In this document: positions 1-7,534 of the stretch, piece by piece
Layout of the letters: the number at the start of each line of letters is the position of its first letter
Numbering within the stretch: position 1 is the first letter of the stretch
From: a virus
Reading direction: 5' to 3' (one strand)
Virus record (IMG/VR): IMGVR_UViG_3300009436_002387
Coordinates: 1-39,903 of that record
DNA: 39,903 nt
Made by a program: the position numbers and the translations under genes
The notes under the pieces: generated by a model
Databases searched by the model: none
Seen by the model: only the letters and a program-made list of their open reading frames with translations
Told to the model about the DNA's origin: nothing

Positions 1-77
1 GAGATTAATATTATGGCGATGATGCTAGAAATAATAATCGATATAAAACAATAATTAATTTAAAAAAGGAAAACGTT

Positions 78-248
78 ATGGCAACATCACAACAATTATT
101 CGAACAGATAAAAGATTTATTTGTAGAATTTGAAACAGAACACAATGGTACAACTAAAGCTGCTAAAGGTAGAGCAAGAAAAGCTATTGGAGAAATCAAA
201 AAGTTAGTAACTGATTACAGAAAAGTATCTGTAGAAGAAAGTAAGTAA
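78..248 (+). CDS. Histone H1-like (Hc1 type) small DNA-binding protein
   Basis: Encodes 56 residues, too short for many gene callers. The middle part (TTKAAKGRARKAIGEIKK, residues 25-42) matches the KAA-x-R-x-RKAM-x-(D/E)-(I/L)-K pattern of the small Hc1 histone H1-like proteins common in Bacteroidota, and the full length is close to the usual 55-60 residues. Those proteins are thought to bind DNA non-specifically and help compact the nucleoid. The start is supported by an AAAAAAGGA stretch 8 nt upstream and by the AACGTTATG context seen again at 31076. It ends 3 nt before the next gene. I infer a role in packing or shielding phage DNA; the family match is by eye. Confidence 0.7.
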   Translation: MATSQQLFEQIKDLFVEFETEHNGTTKAAKGRARKAIGEIKKLVTDYRKVSVEESK

Positions 249-251
249 GAT

Positions 252-521
252 ATGGGAAAAGGTAAAGGAAAAGTAATCGGTATGGGTGGTTCTAAACAAG
301 GACCACCACAAGCCCAAATGAAATTAGACCCAACAAAACTCCCAACAGTAACTTGTGAGAATTGTGATTCTATCTTTTGGGAAGAAGTAACAATGTTTAA
401 AGAAGTTCCAGCGGTACAATCACCAAATGGACAGAAATCAATGTTACCTATTCCTGTAGTTAGATGTGCAGAGTGTGGGCATGTATCGGAAAAGTTTTTA
501 CCTAAAGAATTATTACCTTAA
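252..521 (+). CDS. Small zinc-ribbon protein, function unknown
   Basis: Encodes 89 residues. A basic glycine-rich start (MGKGKGKVIGMGGSKQG) is followed by two CxxC knuckles, CENC near residue 35 and CAEC near residue 73, which would hold one zinc ion. This is a typical zinc ribbon, usually a nucleic-acid or protein contact module. The stop overlaps the start of the clamp-loader gene (TAATG), so the two are translated together. The neighbourhood suggests a replication or virion accessory role, but no specific function can be given. Confidence 0.7.
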   Translation: MGKGKGKVIGMGGSKQGPPQAQMKLDPTKLPTVTCENCDSIFWEEVTMFKEVPAVQSPNGQKSMLPIPVVRCAECGHVSEKFLPKELLP

Positions 522-973
522 TGAAGAAGAAATCAGAAAATACTGTGAAAGCTAAAACTATCTTTCAACATCTGAGTGGTATAAAGGAGAAGAAAGAATC
601 TTGGGCATCTCTATCGGATATGGACAAGAAATCTTTCTCACCTTTTATCATTAATAGATGGTTGAGTATGAATTTAGATTTGTTACCAATTGTAAATATA
701 TTACAAAAGTACACAATCGGATTCTTATCAGCTAGAGATGTTTATAAAGTATATTTAGATTTCTTACCAAAACAAAAAACGTTTGATAAGTACATCAAAG
801 GTAGTAAATCAAGTAAGTATAACAAAGAAGTATTAGAGTATCTATCGAAGTGGTATGGTGTATCTCAAAGAGAGGTAACTGATTATTTAGAGATATTATC
901 TAAAGATGATGTTATCAACATACTAACTAAGTATGGGTTAACTGATAAAGAAGCTAAAAAATTATTAAAATAA
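521..973 (+). CDS. 62: Sliding-clamp loader small subunit (T4 gp62-like)
   Basis: Encodes 150 residues. In T4-like phages gp62 joins four gp44 ATPases to load the gp45 clamp onto primer ends. The sequence follows the gp62/clamp-loader A pattern: FSPFIINRWLSM (residues 40-51), a helix LLPIVNILQKY, then LSARDVYKVYLDFLPK and the basic KYIKGSKSSKYN, then a segment on YGVSQREVTDYLEIL. T4 gp62 has the same order (YSKFMVENALS, then LMAAVPRGKRYGKWAK, then RYQVNTNDAINYKSIL) but is about 187 residues; the marine T4-like versions are shorter, as here. The partner genes 44 and 45 are not in the window and probably lie upstream. Assignment is from pattern and order, not from a search. Confidence 0.78.
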   Translation: MKKKSENTVKAKTIFQHLSGIKEKKESWASLSDMDKKSFSPFIINRWLSMNLDLLPIVNILQKYTIGFLSARDVYKVYLDFLPKQKTFDKYIKGSKSSKYNKEVLEYLSKWYGVSQREVTDYLEILSKDDVINILTKYGLTDKEAKKLLK

Positions 974-974
974 C

Positions 975-1247
975 ATGGGAATACAATTAAAAATACCATT
1001 TAATGATGTAGATTATAATTCAAACGAAGATTTTGGATATTGGAACTATAGAATCATTAAAAGAGAAAATCCTTCAGGTGAAGTTACATATGGTATATAT
1101 GAAGCTCATTACGATATGGAAGGTAATTTAAAAGGACATGGTGAGAATCCAATAAGTCTTATTGGAGAAAGTGTAGAAGATTTGAGATTTGAGATAGAGA
1201 ACCTTAAAGAATCCTTAACAAAAGATGTACTAACATACCAAAATTAA
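975..1247 (+). CDS. Small conserved protein, function unknown
   Basis: Encodes 90 residues with the pattern WNYRIIKRENPSGEVTYGIYE, then YDMEGNLKGHGENPISLIGES and a C-terminal helix with DLRFEIENLKESL. This resembles a small soluble protein family found widely in phages and cyanobacteria, with a beta hairpin start, a YDxxG turn and a GES-VE-L helix. No catalytic residues are evident. It starts 1 nt after the clamp-loader gene and ends 3 nt before the next gene, so it belongs to the same operon. Function unknown. Confidence 0.7.
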   Translation: MGIQLKIPFNDVDYNSNEDFGYWNYRIIKRENPSGEVTYGIYEAHYDMEGNLKGHGENPISLIGESVEDLRFEIENLKESLTKDVLTYQN

Positions 1248-1250
1248 AAT

Positions 1251-1661
1251 ATGGCAGAAATACTAAAAGAAGCAAAAACAAAAGTAGTTCATAGGGGTGA
1301 ACGAACTATTAAAGAAAGTAAAGAAGAAACGGCAATTCAATATTGTGAGAGATTATACCCACAGACATGTAATGAGTTTAAGGTAATCACAGATGAGATG
1401 TATGAAACGTTTTGTAAGAAACAACGTAACTATGGGCCAGGAAACATCTCAGTCGGAACTACGTTGGAAACGAAAGATGATATAAAATTATCACTAAATG
1501 GGTTATGGTTTAGAATGAATGATAAAATTCAACGATTAAAACAATTAGTTGTATTAGGACAGCCCGATGAGGTTGGTGAAAACATTCAAGATACTTACGA
1601 AGATTTGAGTGTATATGGTGTAATAGCACAATTAGTTCAGAGAGGGAAGTGGTCGAAGTAA
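1251..1661 (+). CDS. DUF1599 / nucleotide modification associated domain (Nmad1)-like protein
   Basis: Encodes 136 residues. The centre, KKQRNYGPGNIS followed by KLSLNGLWFRMNDKIQRLK and a C-terminal EDLSVYGVIAQLVQRGKW helix, is the pattern of the DUF1599 family, also named nucleotide modification associated domain 1. These all-alpha proteins resemble nucleotide pyrophosphatases and are often found near phage genes that modify DNA bases; their own reaction is not established. It closes the first operon: the stop is followed at once by an AT-rich hairpin with a T run and by a strong promoter. Confidence in the domain is good, in the role low. Confidence 0.72.
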   Translation: MAEILKEAKTKVVHRGERTIKESKEETAIQYCERLYPQTCNEFKVITDEMYETFCKKQRNYGPGNISVGTTLETKDDIKLSLNGLWFRMNDKIQRLKQLVVLGQPDEVGENIQDTYEDLSVYGVIAQLVQRGKWSK

Positions 1662-1685
1662 TTGTTAATAACTTAACAATTTTTT
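1660..1685 (+). terminator. AT-rich hairpin with T run between operons
   Basis: A 9-bp perfect stem (AATTGTTAA, loop TAAC, TTAACAATT) overlaps the stop of the DUF1599 gene and runs straight into more T. All stem pairs are A-T except for one G-C, so it would be a weak intrinsic terminator. The right arm is also the first part of the 64-nt promoter module repeated at 30983. Stopping one operon and starting the next is a sensible reading; it could also just be part of the promoter. Confidence 0.45.
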
Positions 1686-1736
1686 AACATTAAAATTTGG
1701 TAAATACGAAAAAAAGTCGTATATTAGTACTGTAAT
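1673..1736 (+). repeat. 64-nt promoter module, copy 1 (second copy at 30983-31046)
   Basis: Identical at 61 of 64 positions to 30983-31046, with no gaps. It holds TTAACAATTT, TTAACATTAAAATTTGG, an A run and GTCGTATATTAGTACTGTAAT. The conserved part reaches well upstream of the -33 box, which suggests a UP-like or regulator-binding element beyond the core promoter. Confidence 0.9.
1696..1727 (+). promoter_or_regulatory. Bacteroidota-type promoter P1
   Basis: TTTG at 1696-1699, a 20-nt spacer, then TATATTAG at 1720-1727, preceded by TCG. This fits the Bacteroidota primary-sigma pattern (TTTG near -33 and TAnnTTTG near -7). The spacing is the same in all eight copies in this window. It sits 27 nt before the start of the nuclease gene at 1755. 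Confidence 0.8.
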
Positions 1737-1754
1737 AAGAAATGATATAACTCT

Positions 1755-2702
1755 ATGAAAGAATCAAAGATAAGTAACGTATTTACCTTTGGGGTCAAAG
1801 AACCTCAACCCAATGATATTAAGGTATCATATTCCCAATATACAATGTATGCCAACTGCCCACATCAATGGAAGTTGAACTATATGGATGGTAATCGTTC
1901 ATTCGACCCATCAATACATTTAGTATTTGGTACTGCTATGCATGAAGTTCTGCAGGAGTGGTTGGATACATTATACAATAACTCTATTGAAGAGGCTGCT
2001 AAATTAGATTTAGGTACGATGTTGTATGATAATATGTTGGTTGAGTATAAAAAGATGAGAGAAGATACTGGAGTTGAATTCAGTAACGCATCTCAGATGG
2101 AAGAATTCTTAGAGGATGGTATCGCTATACTCAATGAGGTTACTAAGAATAGGGTTGATTACTTCAACACCCGTCATATGAATTTGGTGGCTATTGAATT
2201 ACCAATATACTCCAAAGCATTAGATTCTCACAATGTATATATGAGAGGATTCTTAGATTTAGTATTCGAAGATACATACGAAAACAAACTACAGATTTGG
2301 GATATCAAAACATCTACCAATGGTTGGAACAAATGGATGAAAGCTGATAAAACCAAAACAGCACAATTGGTATTATATAAGAAGTTCTTATCAGAACAAT
2401 TTGGATACCCATTGGATAGAATCAGTACAAAGTATTTTATTGTAAAACGTAGGTTGATGGAAGGTATGATGTTCGCTCAGAAGAGAGTACAAACATTCGA
2501 ACCTGCTAGTGGTAAACCTACCTTAAATAAGATTACTAAGAGTTTCGAAGATTTCGTTAGAAACTCATTCAATGAGGATGGTTCATATAGAACCGAATCA
2601 GAGTATCCTGCTATGGCTGGTAAGAACAATAAGAATTGTAAGTGGTGTCCATTCAAAAACGATTTTGATAGTTGTCCCAAAGAAAATAGACATAAAGTAT
2701 GA
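1755..2702 (+). CDS. PD-(D/E)XK nuclease with Cas4/AddB-type Fe-S cluster
   Basis: Encodes 315 residues. Motifs in order: YSQYTMYANCPHQWKL with C35; FGTAMHEVLQEWL near residue 58 (the G-x-x-x-H motif); RGFLDLVFED near 164; WDIKTST near 187 (catalytic D-x-K); and TAQLVLYKK near 202 (QxxxY). C295, C298 and C307 at the C-terminus together with C35 make the four-cysteine pattern that holds a 4Fe-4S cluster in AddB, Cas4 and related exonucleases. It is expected to cut or resect DNA, for use in phage recombination or breakdown of host DNA. It lies first behind promoter P1 and overlaps the next gene by 4 nt. No helicase or Cas1 is nearby, so a CRISPR role is unlikely. Confidence 0.82.
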   Translation: MKESKISNVFTFGVKEPQPNDIKVSYSQYTMYANCPHQWKLNYMDGNRSFDPSIHLVFGTAMHEVLQEWLDTLYNNSIEEAAKLDLGTMLYDNMLVEYKKMREDTGVEFSNASQMEEFLEDGIAILNEVTKNRVDYFNTRHMNLVAIELPIYSKALDSHNVYMRGFLDLVFEDTYENKLQIWDIKTSTNGWNKWMKADKTKTAQLVLYKKFLSEQFGYPLDRISTKYFIVKRRLMEGMMFAQKRVQTFEPASGKPTLNKITKSFEDFVRNSFNEDGSYRTESEYPAMAGKNNKNCKWCPFKNDFDSCPKENRHKV

Positions 2703-3232
2703 GAAAGTTAATGTTATTATTAATACCTATTTCATTTGGAATGGGTGGTACACAAACACAACCAATTTCAGTTGAACCAATAGAACCAGCTAAGATTGAG
2801 GTTGAGTTAGTTGAACCTAAATTTGTAAAACCAACATATACCTTAGATGTTGAACCATTGATTCAAGCGATGATTATGGTTGAAAGTAGAGGTAATGATT
2901 CTGCGTATCATAAAGGAGAAAAAGCAGCAGGGTGTTTACAAATAAGACCAATTATGGTTAGAGAAGTGAATCGTATATTAGGTATTCAGAACTCTGAATT
3001 AGAATATACATTAGAAGATAGATGGAGTCGTGAAAAATCAATAGAGATGTTTCACATTGTAAATAATCATCATAATAAAAATAGTAGATATGAAGAAATC
3101 GCAAGAGCTTGGAATGGTGGTCCGAACTGGGCTGAAAAGAGTCTTACAAAAAGATATTGGAAACGGGTACAAAAGCAACTTAAAAAACAACAAAAAGATG
3201 AACGTAGCAATACTGACCTCACAGAAGTATGA
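2699..3232 (+). CDS. Exported lytic transglycosylase-like protein
   Basis: Encodes 177 residues. A hydrophobic start (MRKLMLLLIPISFGMGG) looks like a signal peptide, followed by a P/E/V-rich linker to about residue 50. The rest has the lysozyme-like SLT pattern: MIMVESRGND with the likely catalytic E62, GCLQIRP (usual form G-x-x-Q-I), and ARAWNGGP near residue 143. Such enzymes cleave the glycan strands of peptidoglycan. A basic tail (KRYWKRVQKQLKKQQK) follows. Export before lysis or a role in entry are both possible; it is separate from the endolysin at 16894. The 3' end overlaps the next gene by 35 nt in another frame. Confidence 0.75.
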   Translation: MRKLMLLLIPISFGMGGTQTQPISVEPIEPAKIEVELVEPKFVKPTYTLDVEPLIQAMIMVESRGNDSAYHKGEKAAGCLQIRPIMVREVNRILGIQNSELEYTLEDRWSREKSIEMFHIVNNHHNKNSRYEEIARAWNGGPNWAEKSLTKRYWKRVQKQLKKQQKDERSNTDLTEV

Positions 3233-3593
3233 GAACGTTAGAAAATTAAGAGAGTTTCTTTTTACAATTAAACAAAAAATGGGAACTGATGTTAACATTA
3301 TAACCAGAGGTAACAAAGATGGTGGTGAGAAATATATAAGAAAATACGCATTAGAATTTGGATTTAGATATACAGAATATAATCCAGCATCAACTGTTAG
3401 AAACTTATATAGTGGTATGAGTGATGATTATTATTCAAAACCATATCACCCAACACAAAATTTACATCAATACGATTGTGTTGTTAAACATGCCGATAAG
3501 TTCTTTTACTTTGGTGGTATAAAACCATCAGAACAAAAGCACTTTGAAAAATTATTAAATAGATTTAACAAAAAAGTGAATTATATAAATTAA
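3198..3593 (+). CDS. SLOG/DUF2493-like nucleotide-binding protein
   Basis: Encodes 131 residues from ATG 3198. An upstream in-frame start exists at 3090, but it would add a lysine-rich stretch lying wholly inside the transglycosylase gene, so I reject it. The sequence begins MNVAILTSQKYENVRKLREFL, an N-terminal Rossmann strand, and continues with NIITRGNKDGGEKYIRKYALEFG, in which a G-x-x-x-G-x-D-x-x-A-type loop is replaced by GGEKYIRKYA. This is the layout of the DUF2493/YspA branch of the SLOG superfamily, thought to bind nucleotides or nucleotide-derived signals. No neighbour points to a specific partner. Confidence 0.6.
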   Translation: MNVAILTSQKYENVRKLREFLFTIKQKMGTDVNIITRGNKDGGEKYIRKYALEFGFRYTEYNPASTVRNLYSGMSDDYYSKPYHPTQNLHQYDCVVKHADKFFYFGGIKPSEQKHFEKLLNRFNKKVNYIN

Positions 3594-3598
3594 TTATA

Positions 3599-3607
3599 AT
3601 ATTTATA
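3599..3607 (+). promoter_or_regulatory. Candidate second-class promoter motif before glycan island
   Basis: ATATTTATA in the 33-nt gap before the first glycosyltransferase gene. The same motif or a close variant (TACTTATA) precedes the endolysin, holin, small-protein and Q/P-rich protein genes. There is no TTTG 20 nt upstream, so this is not the host-type promoter. It may be a late promoter read by a phage sigma factor. Confidence 0.45.
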
Positions 3608-3626
3608 CTAAAGAAGAAATATAGTT

Positions 3627-5012
3627 ATGACCAAAATTAAAAAGAAACCACTCATACTTCTGTTATCAGATGATATGAGATTGCATAGTGGTATCGCCAC
3701 AATGTCTAAAGAGATTGTACTTAATACATCTCACATATATGACTTCATACAAGTTGGAGCAGCTGTTAAACATCCTGATGAAGGTAAGTTTTTTGATGTA
3801 TCCGATTCTGTGAATGAAGAAGCTGGTATTGATAATGCTAGTGTTAAAATCATACCTCAAAGTGGGTATGGGAATCAACAATTAATCAGAAATTTAATGA
3901 TTAGTGAAGATGTAGATGCAATCCTACACTTTACAGACCCACGTTTTTGGGATTGGTTGTATGCTATGGAAGATGAAATCCGTAAACAAATTCCTATTAT
4001 GTATTATAACATTTGGGATGATTTGCCAGACCCTCAATGGAATGCACCATTTTATGGAAGTTGTGATTTATTGATGGGAATCTCGAAACAAACATATGGT
4101 ATCAATAAAAGAGTTATGGATAAGTTTGAAATGCCTATGGAAGATTGGCAAATTCAATATGTACCACATGGTGTTTCTGATAAGTTTAAACCTTTGGGTG
4201 AAACTGAAGAAGTATTAAAAATGAAGAAGGATTTAGGATTGGGTGGTAAGAAGTTTATATTATTTTGGAATAATAGAAATATTCGTAGAAAGAATCCAGG
4301 CGATGTGATACTTGCCTATAAAACATTTTGTGATACATTAACAAAAGAAGAAGCTAAAGATGTAGTATTATTAATGCATACAAATGCTATTGATAGTAAT
4401 GGTACTGATTTACCAGAGGTGATTAAAAACATTTGTCCTGATTATGATGTATTGTTTACAGGAAAAACATTCAATACAGATGAGTTAAACCTTATATATA
4501 ATGTAGTTGATGTTACAATTAATATGGCATCTAACGAAGGATTTGGATTAACTACTTGTGAATCTGTAAATGCTGGAACACCCATAATTGTAAACGTAAC
4601 TGGCGGAATGCAAGACCAATGTGGGTTTACTATAGATGGTAAATACATTACACCCGAACAATATATTGAATTAGGTTCATTACACAATAGAAAAGATTTA
4701 CCACAGAATTTAAGTTGGGGTAGTTGGGTAAACCCAATATGGCCAACCAATCTTTCACTACAAGGTTCACCAGCAACACCATATATTTTTGATGACAGGT
4801 GTTCTTTCGAAGATGCAGCAAAAGCAATTAGACAATGGTATGATACAGAACCACAACGTAGAAAAGAGTGTGGATTAGAAGGTTCAGAGTGGATGAAAGG
4901 AACTGAAAGTAATATGACATCCAAAAATATGGGTAATAGATTTATTGAATGTATTGAGGGTTGTTTTAATAATTGGAAACCAAAAAATGAGTTAGTATTA
5001 TGGAAGATATAA
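3627..5012 (+). CDS. GT-B glycosyltransferase (GT4-like)
   Basis: Encodes 461 residues. The N-terminal half begins with a strand PLILLLSDDMRLHSGIATMS, with an SGI loop as in GT4 enzymes. In the C-terminal half, FILFWNNRNIRRKNP (the FGRNxxRKN-type donor strand) leads to SNEGFGLTTCESVNAGTPII, the E-x7-E motif that binds the donor nucleotide sugar in retaining GT-B enzymes. No membrane segment or signal peptide is seen, so it acts in the cytoplasm. It is the first gene of the glycan island, starts in the context ATAGTTATG, and overlaps the next transferase by 13 nt. Donor and acceptor cannot be told from the sequence. Confidence 0.85.
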   Translation: MTKIKKKPLILLLSDDMRLHSGIATMSKEIVLNTSHIYDFIQVGAAVKHPDEGKFFDVSDSVNEEAGIDNASVKIIPQSGYGNQQLIRNLMISEDVDAILHFTDPRFWDWLYAMEDEIRKQIPIMYYNIWDDLPDPQWNAPFYGSCDLLMGISKQTYGINKRVMDKFEMPMEDWQIQYVPHGVSDKFKPLGETEEVLKMKKDLGLGGKKFILFWNNRNIRRKNPGDVILAYKTFCDTLTKEEAKDVVLLMHTNAIDSNGTDLPEVIKNICPDYDVLFTGKTFNTDELNLIYNVVDVTINMASNEGFGLTTCESVNAGTPIIVNVTGGMQDQCGFTIDGKYITPEQYIELGSLHNRKDLPQNLSWGSWVNPIWPTNLSLQGSPATPYIFDDRCSFEDAAKAIRQWYDTEPQRRKECGLEGSEWMKGTESNMTSKNMGNRFIECIEGCFNNWKPKNELVLWKI

Positions 5013-6292
5013 AAAAGTTTTGTGTAGTTAGTTGCCCAATATCTACTAGAAGTGGATATGGTGCTAGAAGTAGGGATTTCGTTAGAGCGTTAATTAACGC
5101 CAGGCCTGAATGGGATGTAAAGATATTATCTCAACGTTGGGGTAATACACCAATGGATGCTTTGAAAGTAGGTGAGGATGATGATTTGTTAAGTAGAGTT
5201 ATTGTAGAAAAAACAGATAAAAAACCAAACGTATGGATTCAGATTACTGTTCCTAATGAGTTTCAATCTGTAGGTGATTACAACATTGGTGTAACTGCTG
5301 GTGTTGAAACAACTATAATGCCACCTGAGTGTTTAGAGGGTATGAATCGTATGGATAAGGTGTTAGTATCATCCGAATTCAGTAAGGAAGTATCAATGAA
5401 AAGTGTGTATGATAAGAAAGATGAGAAAACTAACCAACTTATTGGTAAGTTAGAACTCACCAAACCAATTGATGTATTATTCGAAGGTATAAACTTAGAT
5501 GTATATGATAACAAAAAACCATCAGAACCAAGAATCGATACAATACTAAAAGATGTAAAAGAATCGTTCTGTTTCCTCTTTGTAGGGCATTGGTTAAAAG
5601 GAAACTTTGAGCAAGATAGAAAAAATGTAGGTGGTATGATTAGAGTATTCTTAGAAGCATTTAAGGATAAGAGAAACCCACCAGCATTGATTGTAAAAAC
5701 TAATAAAGGTAATAGTTCACTAACTGATAGGGTTTATACTAAAAAAATGATACAAGCTATTAAAGATTCTGTGGGTAGTAACAGATTACCAAACATATAC
5801 TTACTGAATTCTGATTTAACTGATGCTGAAGTTAATGCATTGTACAATCACTCAAAAGTAAAAGCACATTTATCATTTACTAGAGGTGAAGGTTTTGGTA
5901 GACCTTTATTAGAAGCAACTATTAGTGGTAAACCAATGGTAGTATCAGCTTGGAGTGGACACGTTGATTTTCTAAATAAGAATATGGTAAATCTCATAGG
6001 TGGTGGATTAACTAATGTACACGAATCAGCAGCTGATAAAAAGTTTATATTGAAAGAGGCACAATGGTTTCAAATAGATTATTCTGTAGCTGGTGGGACT
6101 ATGAAGGATATAGTTAAAAACTATAAACCATATTTAGAAAAATCACGCAAACATAGACAATATACAAAGGATAACTTTTCATTTGAAAAAATGCAGGAAG
6201 TGTTAGATATTTATTTGAAAGAAGCTGATGAAGCTAAAGTAACACCTCAACAAGTTGGGTTACAATTACCAAAACTAAAGAAAGTTAAATAG
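5000..6292 (+). CDS. GT-B glycosyltransferase (GT4-like), second copy
   Basis: Encodes 430 residues. It has the N-terminal loop STRSGYGARSRDFVRAL, a donor strand CFLFVGHWLKGNFEQDRKN, and RGEGFGRPLLEATISGKPMV, again an E-x7-E motif, followed by SGHVDFL. It is clearly the same fold as the preceding gene but diverged well beyond a recent duplication. It is cytoplasmic, with a 13-nt overlap upstream and a 1-nt overlap with the next gene. The pair probably adds successive sugars to the same glycan. Confidence 0.85.
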   Translation: MEDIKKFCVVSCPISTRSGYGARSRDFVRALINARPEWDVKILSQRWGNTPMDALKVGEDDDLLSRVIVEKTDKKPNVWIQITVPNEFQSVGDYNIGVTAGVETTIMPPECLEGMNRMDKVLVSSEFSKEVSMKSVYDKKDEKTNQLIGKLELTKPIDVLFEGINLDVYDNKKPSEPRIDTILKDVKESFCFLFVGHWLKGNFEQDRKNVGGMIRVFLEAFKDKRNPPALIVKTNKGNSSLTDRVYTKKMIQAIKDSVGSNRLPNIYLLNSDLTDAEVNALYNHSKVKAHLSFTRGEGFGRPLLEATISGKPMVVSAWSGHVDFLNKNMVNLIGGGLTNVHESAADKKFILKEAQWFQIDYSVAGGTMKDIVKNYKPYLEKSRKHRQYTKDNFSFEKMQEVLDIYLKEADEAKVTPQQVGLQLPKLKKVK

Positions 6293-6804
6293 TGGCATTT
6301 TACAATACACATCTAAGAAAAACATCAGACCCTACTCCAATTACGAAAAGTAAAATGGAGAGGGGTATGGTGGTTAAAGTAAAATATAAAGCACAAGGTA
6401 AAACACCTAAATTGTATTTGATATTGGTTCTTCAACCAAAATGGCCAAATTCAACCGAAGGTAAATTGCATGGGTTATCATTGGATAACATACCACCACA
6501 AAAGTTTTTAGAGTTTGCAAAGGTGTACAAAGAAGTAATTTCTGAATCATCAAAGGTAAAGAAATTAGATTTAGCTAAGATTCAAATTACAGAAGCTTCT
6601 AAAGTATTTTATACATCAGAAATTAAAACATCTAAACAATTAAAAAGTTCATACAGAACATTCAATCTATTAGATATACAATCTATTCAATCAGTTAATT
6701 ATGATTGGGGTAAGTTTGATAAGGTGGCAGCTAGAGATGAACGAAGAAAGAAAATTGAAGAGGAAGCTAGAGAACGTAGAGATAATAATGATGTAACTAA
6801 CTGA
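6292..6804 (+). CDS. Conserved phage protein of unknown function, GTG start
   Basis: Encodes 170 residues from a GTG that shares its G with the upstream TAG stop. The core reads MVVKVKYKAQGKTPKLYLILVLQPKW, then KLHGLSLDNIPPQKFLEF and later SYRTFNLLDIQSIQSVNY. Similar KLHGLNL and YRTYxLxxI patterns recur in small proteins of marine T4-like phages. A barrel-like fold is plausible for the first 60 residues, and a highly charged helix (ERRKKIEEEARERRD) forms the end. It sits between transferases but shows no sugar-enzyme motif, so it may be a virion or replication gene caught in the island. Confidence 0.65.
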   Translation: MAFYNTHLRKTSDPTPITKSKMERGMVVKVKYKAQGKTPKLYLILVLQPKWPNSTEGKLHGLSLDNIPPQKFLEFAKVYKEVISESSKVKKLDLAKIQITEASKVFYTSEIKTSKQLKSSYRTFNLLDIQSIQSVNYDWGKFDKVAARDERRKKIEEEARERRDNNDVTN

Positions 6805-6857
6805 TAATCAGATAGTTGCTGTGATAGTGAACACGATTGAAAATAATCTCAACAATG

Positions 6858-6889
6858 TTTGTTTTTTAGAACATTTTTTTGTATATTAG
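6858..6889 (+). promoter_or_regulatory. Bacteroidota-type promoter P2, inside the glycan island
   Basis: TTTG at 6858-6861, a 20-nt spacer, and TATATTAG at 6882-6889 preceded by TTG. It lies 18 nt before the gene at 6908 and would restart transcription for the second part of the island. The rest of the gap from 6805 shows no gene. Confidence 0.78.
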
Positions 6890-6907
6890 TATCAATAATA
6901 AAACATT

Positions 6908-7534
6908 ATGAAAATAAGTTACGCAGTTACAGTATGTAATGAGTTTGTAGAAATACAAAAACTCATACCATTTCTTTTAGAACATAAAAGACATGAAGAT
7001 GAAATCGTAGTTCTATACGATTCTAAAAATGGTTCTAAATCTATAGAACAATTCCTAAGAGCTAAATCCGTAAATGGTGAGTTTAGTTGGCATAGTGCTG
7101 AATTTGATGGGCACTTCGCTAATTGGAAGAACAAACTTACAGATTTGTGTAACGGTGATTGGGTATTCCAAATCGATGCAGATGAGATTCCAAATGAAAT
7201 ATTGGTAGAGAATTTACATGAGATTCTAACAAAGAATAATGTAATTGTAGATGTTGTATTAGTTCCAAGAGTAAATACAGTCGAAGGATTAACTGATGAA
7301 CATATCAAAAAGTGGGGGTGGAGAGTAGATGATAAAGGTTGGGTTAATTGGCCTGATTTTCAATATAGATTGTATAAGAACTCTGATGATATTAAATGGA
7401 AAAACAAAGTACATGAAGTATTAGATGGATTCAAAACAATATCACATCTACCATTAGATGAAGATTTGGCGCTGTATCATCCAAAGCAAATTGATAAACA
7501 AATAAAACAAAACGAATATTACGAGACATTATGA
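6908..7534 (+). CDS. GT2-family glycosyltransferase
   Basis: Encodes 208 residues with a GT-A fold start: MKISYAVTVCNEFVEIQKLIPFLL, then DEIVVLYDSKNGS and GDWVFQIDADEIPNE near residue 80. The DAD triad is the DxD-type metal and donor site of GT2 enzymes, in the form seen in WaaE/KdtX-like transferases. At about 208 residues it is near the lower size for the family, so the acceptor-binding end may be reduced. It is the first gene after promoter P2 and overlaps the epimerase gene by 4 nt. Confidence 0.82.
   Translation: MKISYAVTVCNEFVEIQKLIPFLLEHKRHEDEIVVLYDSKNGSKSIEQFLRAKSVNGEFSWHSAEFDGHFANWKNKLTDLCNGDWVFQIDADEIPNEILVENLHEILTKNNVIVDVVLVPRVNTVEGLTDEHIKKWGWRVDDKGWVNWPDFQYRLYKNSDDIKWKNKVHEVLDGFKTISHLPLDEDLALYHPKQIDKQIKQNEYYETL

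Noticed and set aside
1-77. Possible end of an upstream gene before the Hc1-like gene
   Set aside because: Short readings are open in frames 1 and 3, but none is long enough or has a recognisable sequence. The 77 nt hold only an AAAAAAGGA ribosome-binding stretch that I can support.
1755-2702. Cas4 as the identity of the Fe-S PD-(D/E)XK nuclease
   Set aside because: The motifs fit Cas4 and AddB alike, but there is no Cas1, Cas2, repeat array or helicase in the window. A general phage exonuclease is the safer call.
2974-2981. TATATTAG with preceding TCG inside the transglycosylase gene
   Set aside because: It copies the -7 box, but 20 nt upstream there is AATT and not TTTG, and it lies inside a coding region with no gene start near it. 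Probably a chance match.
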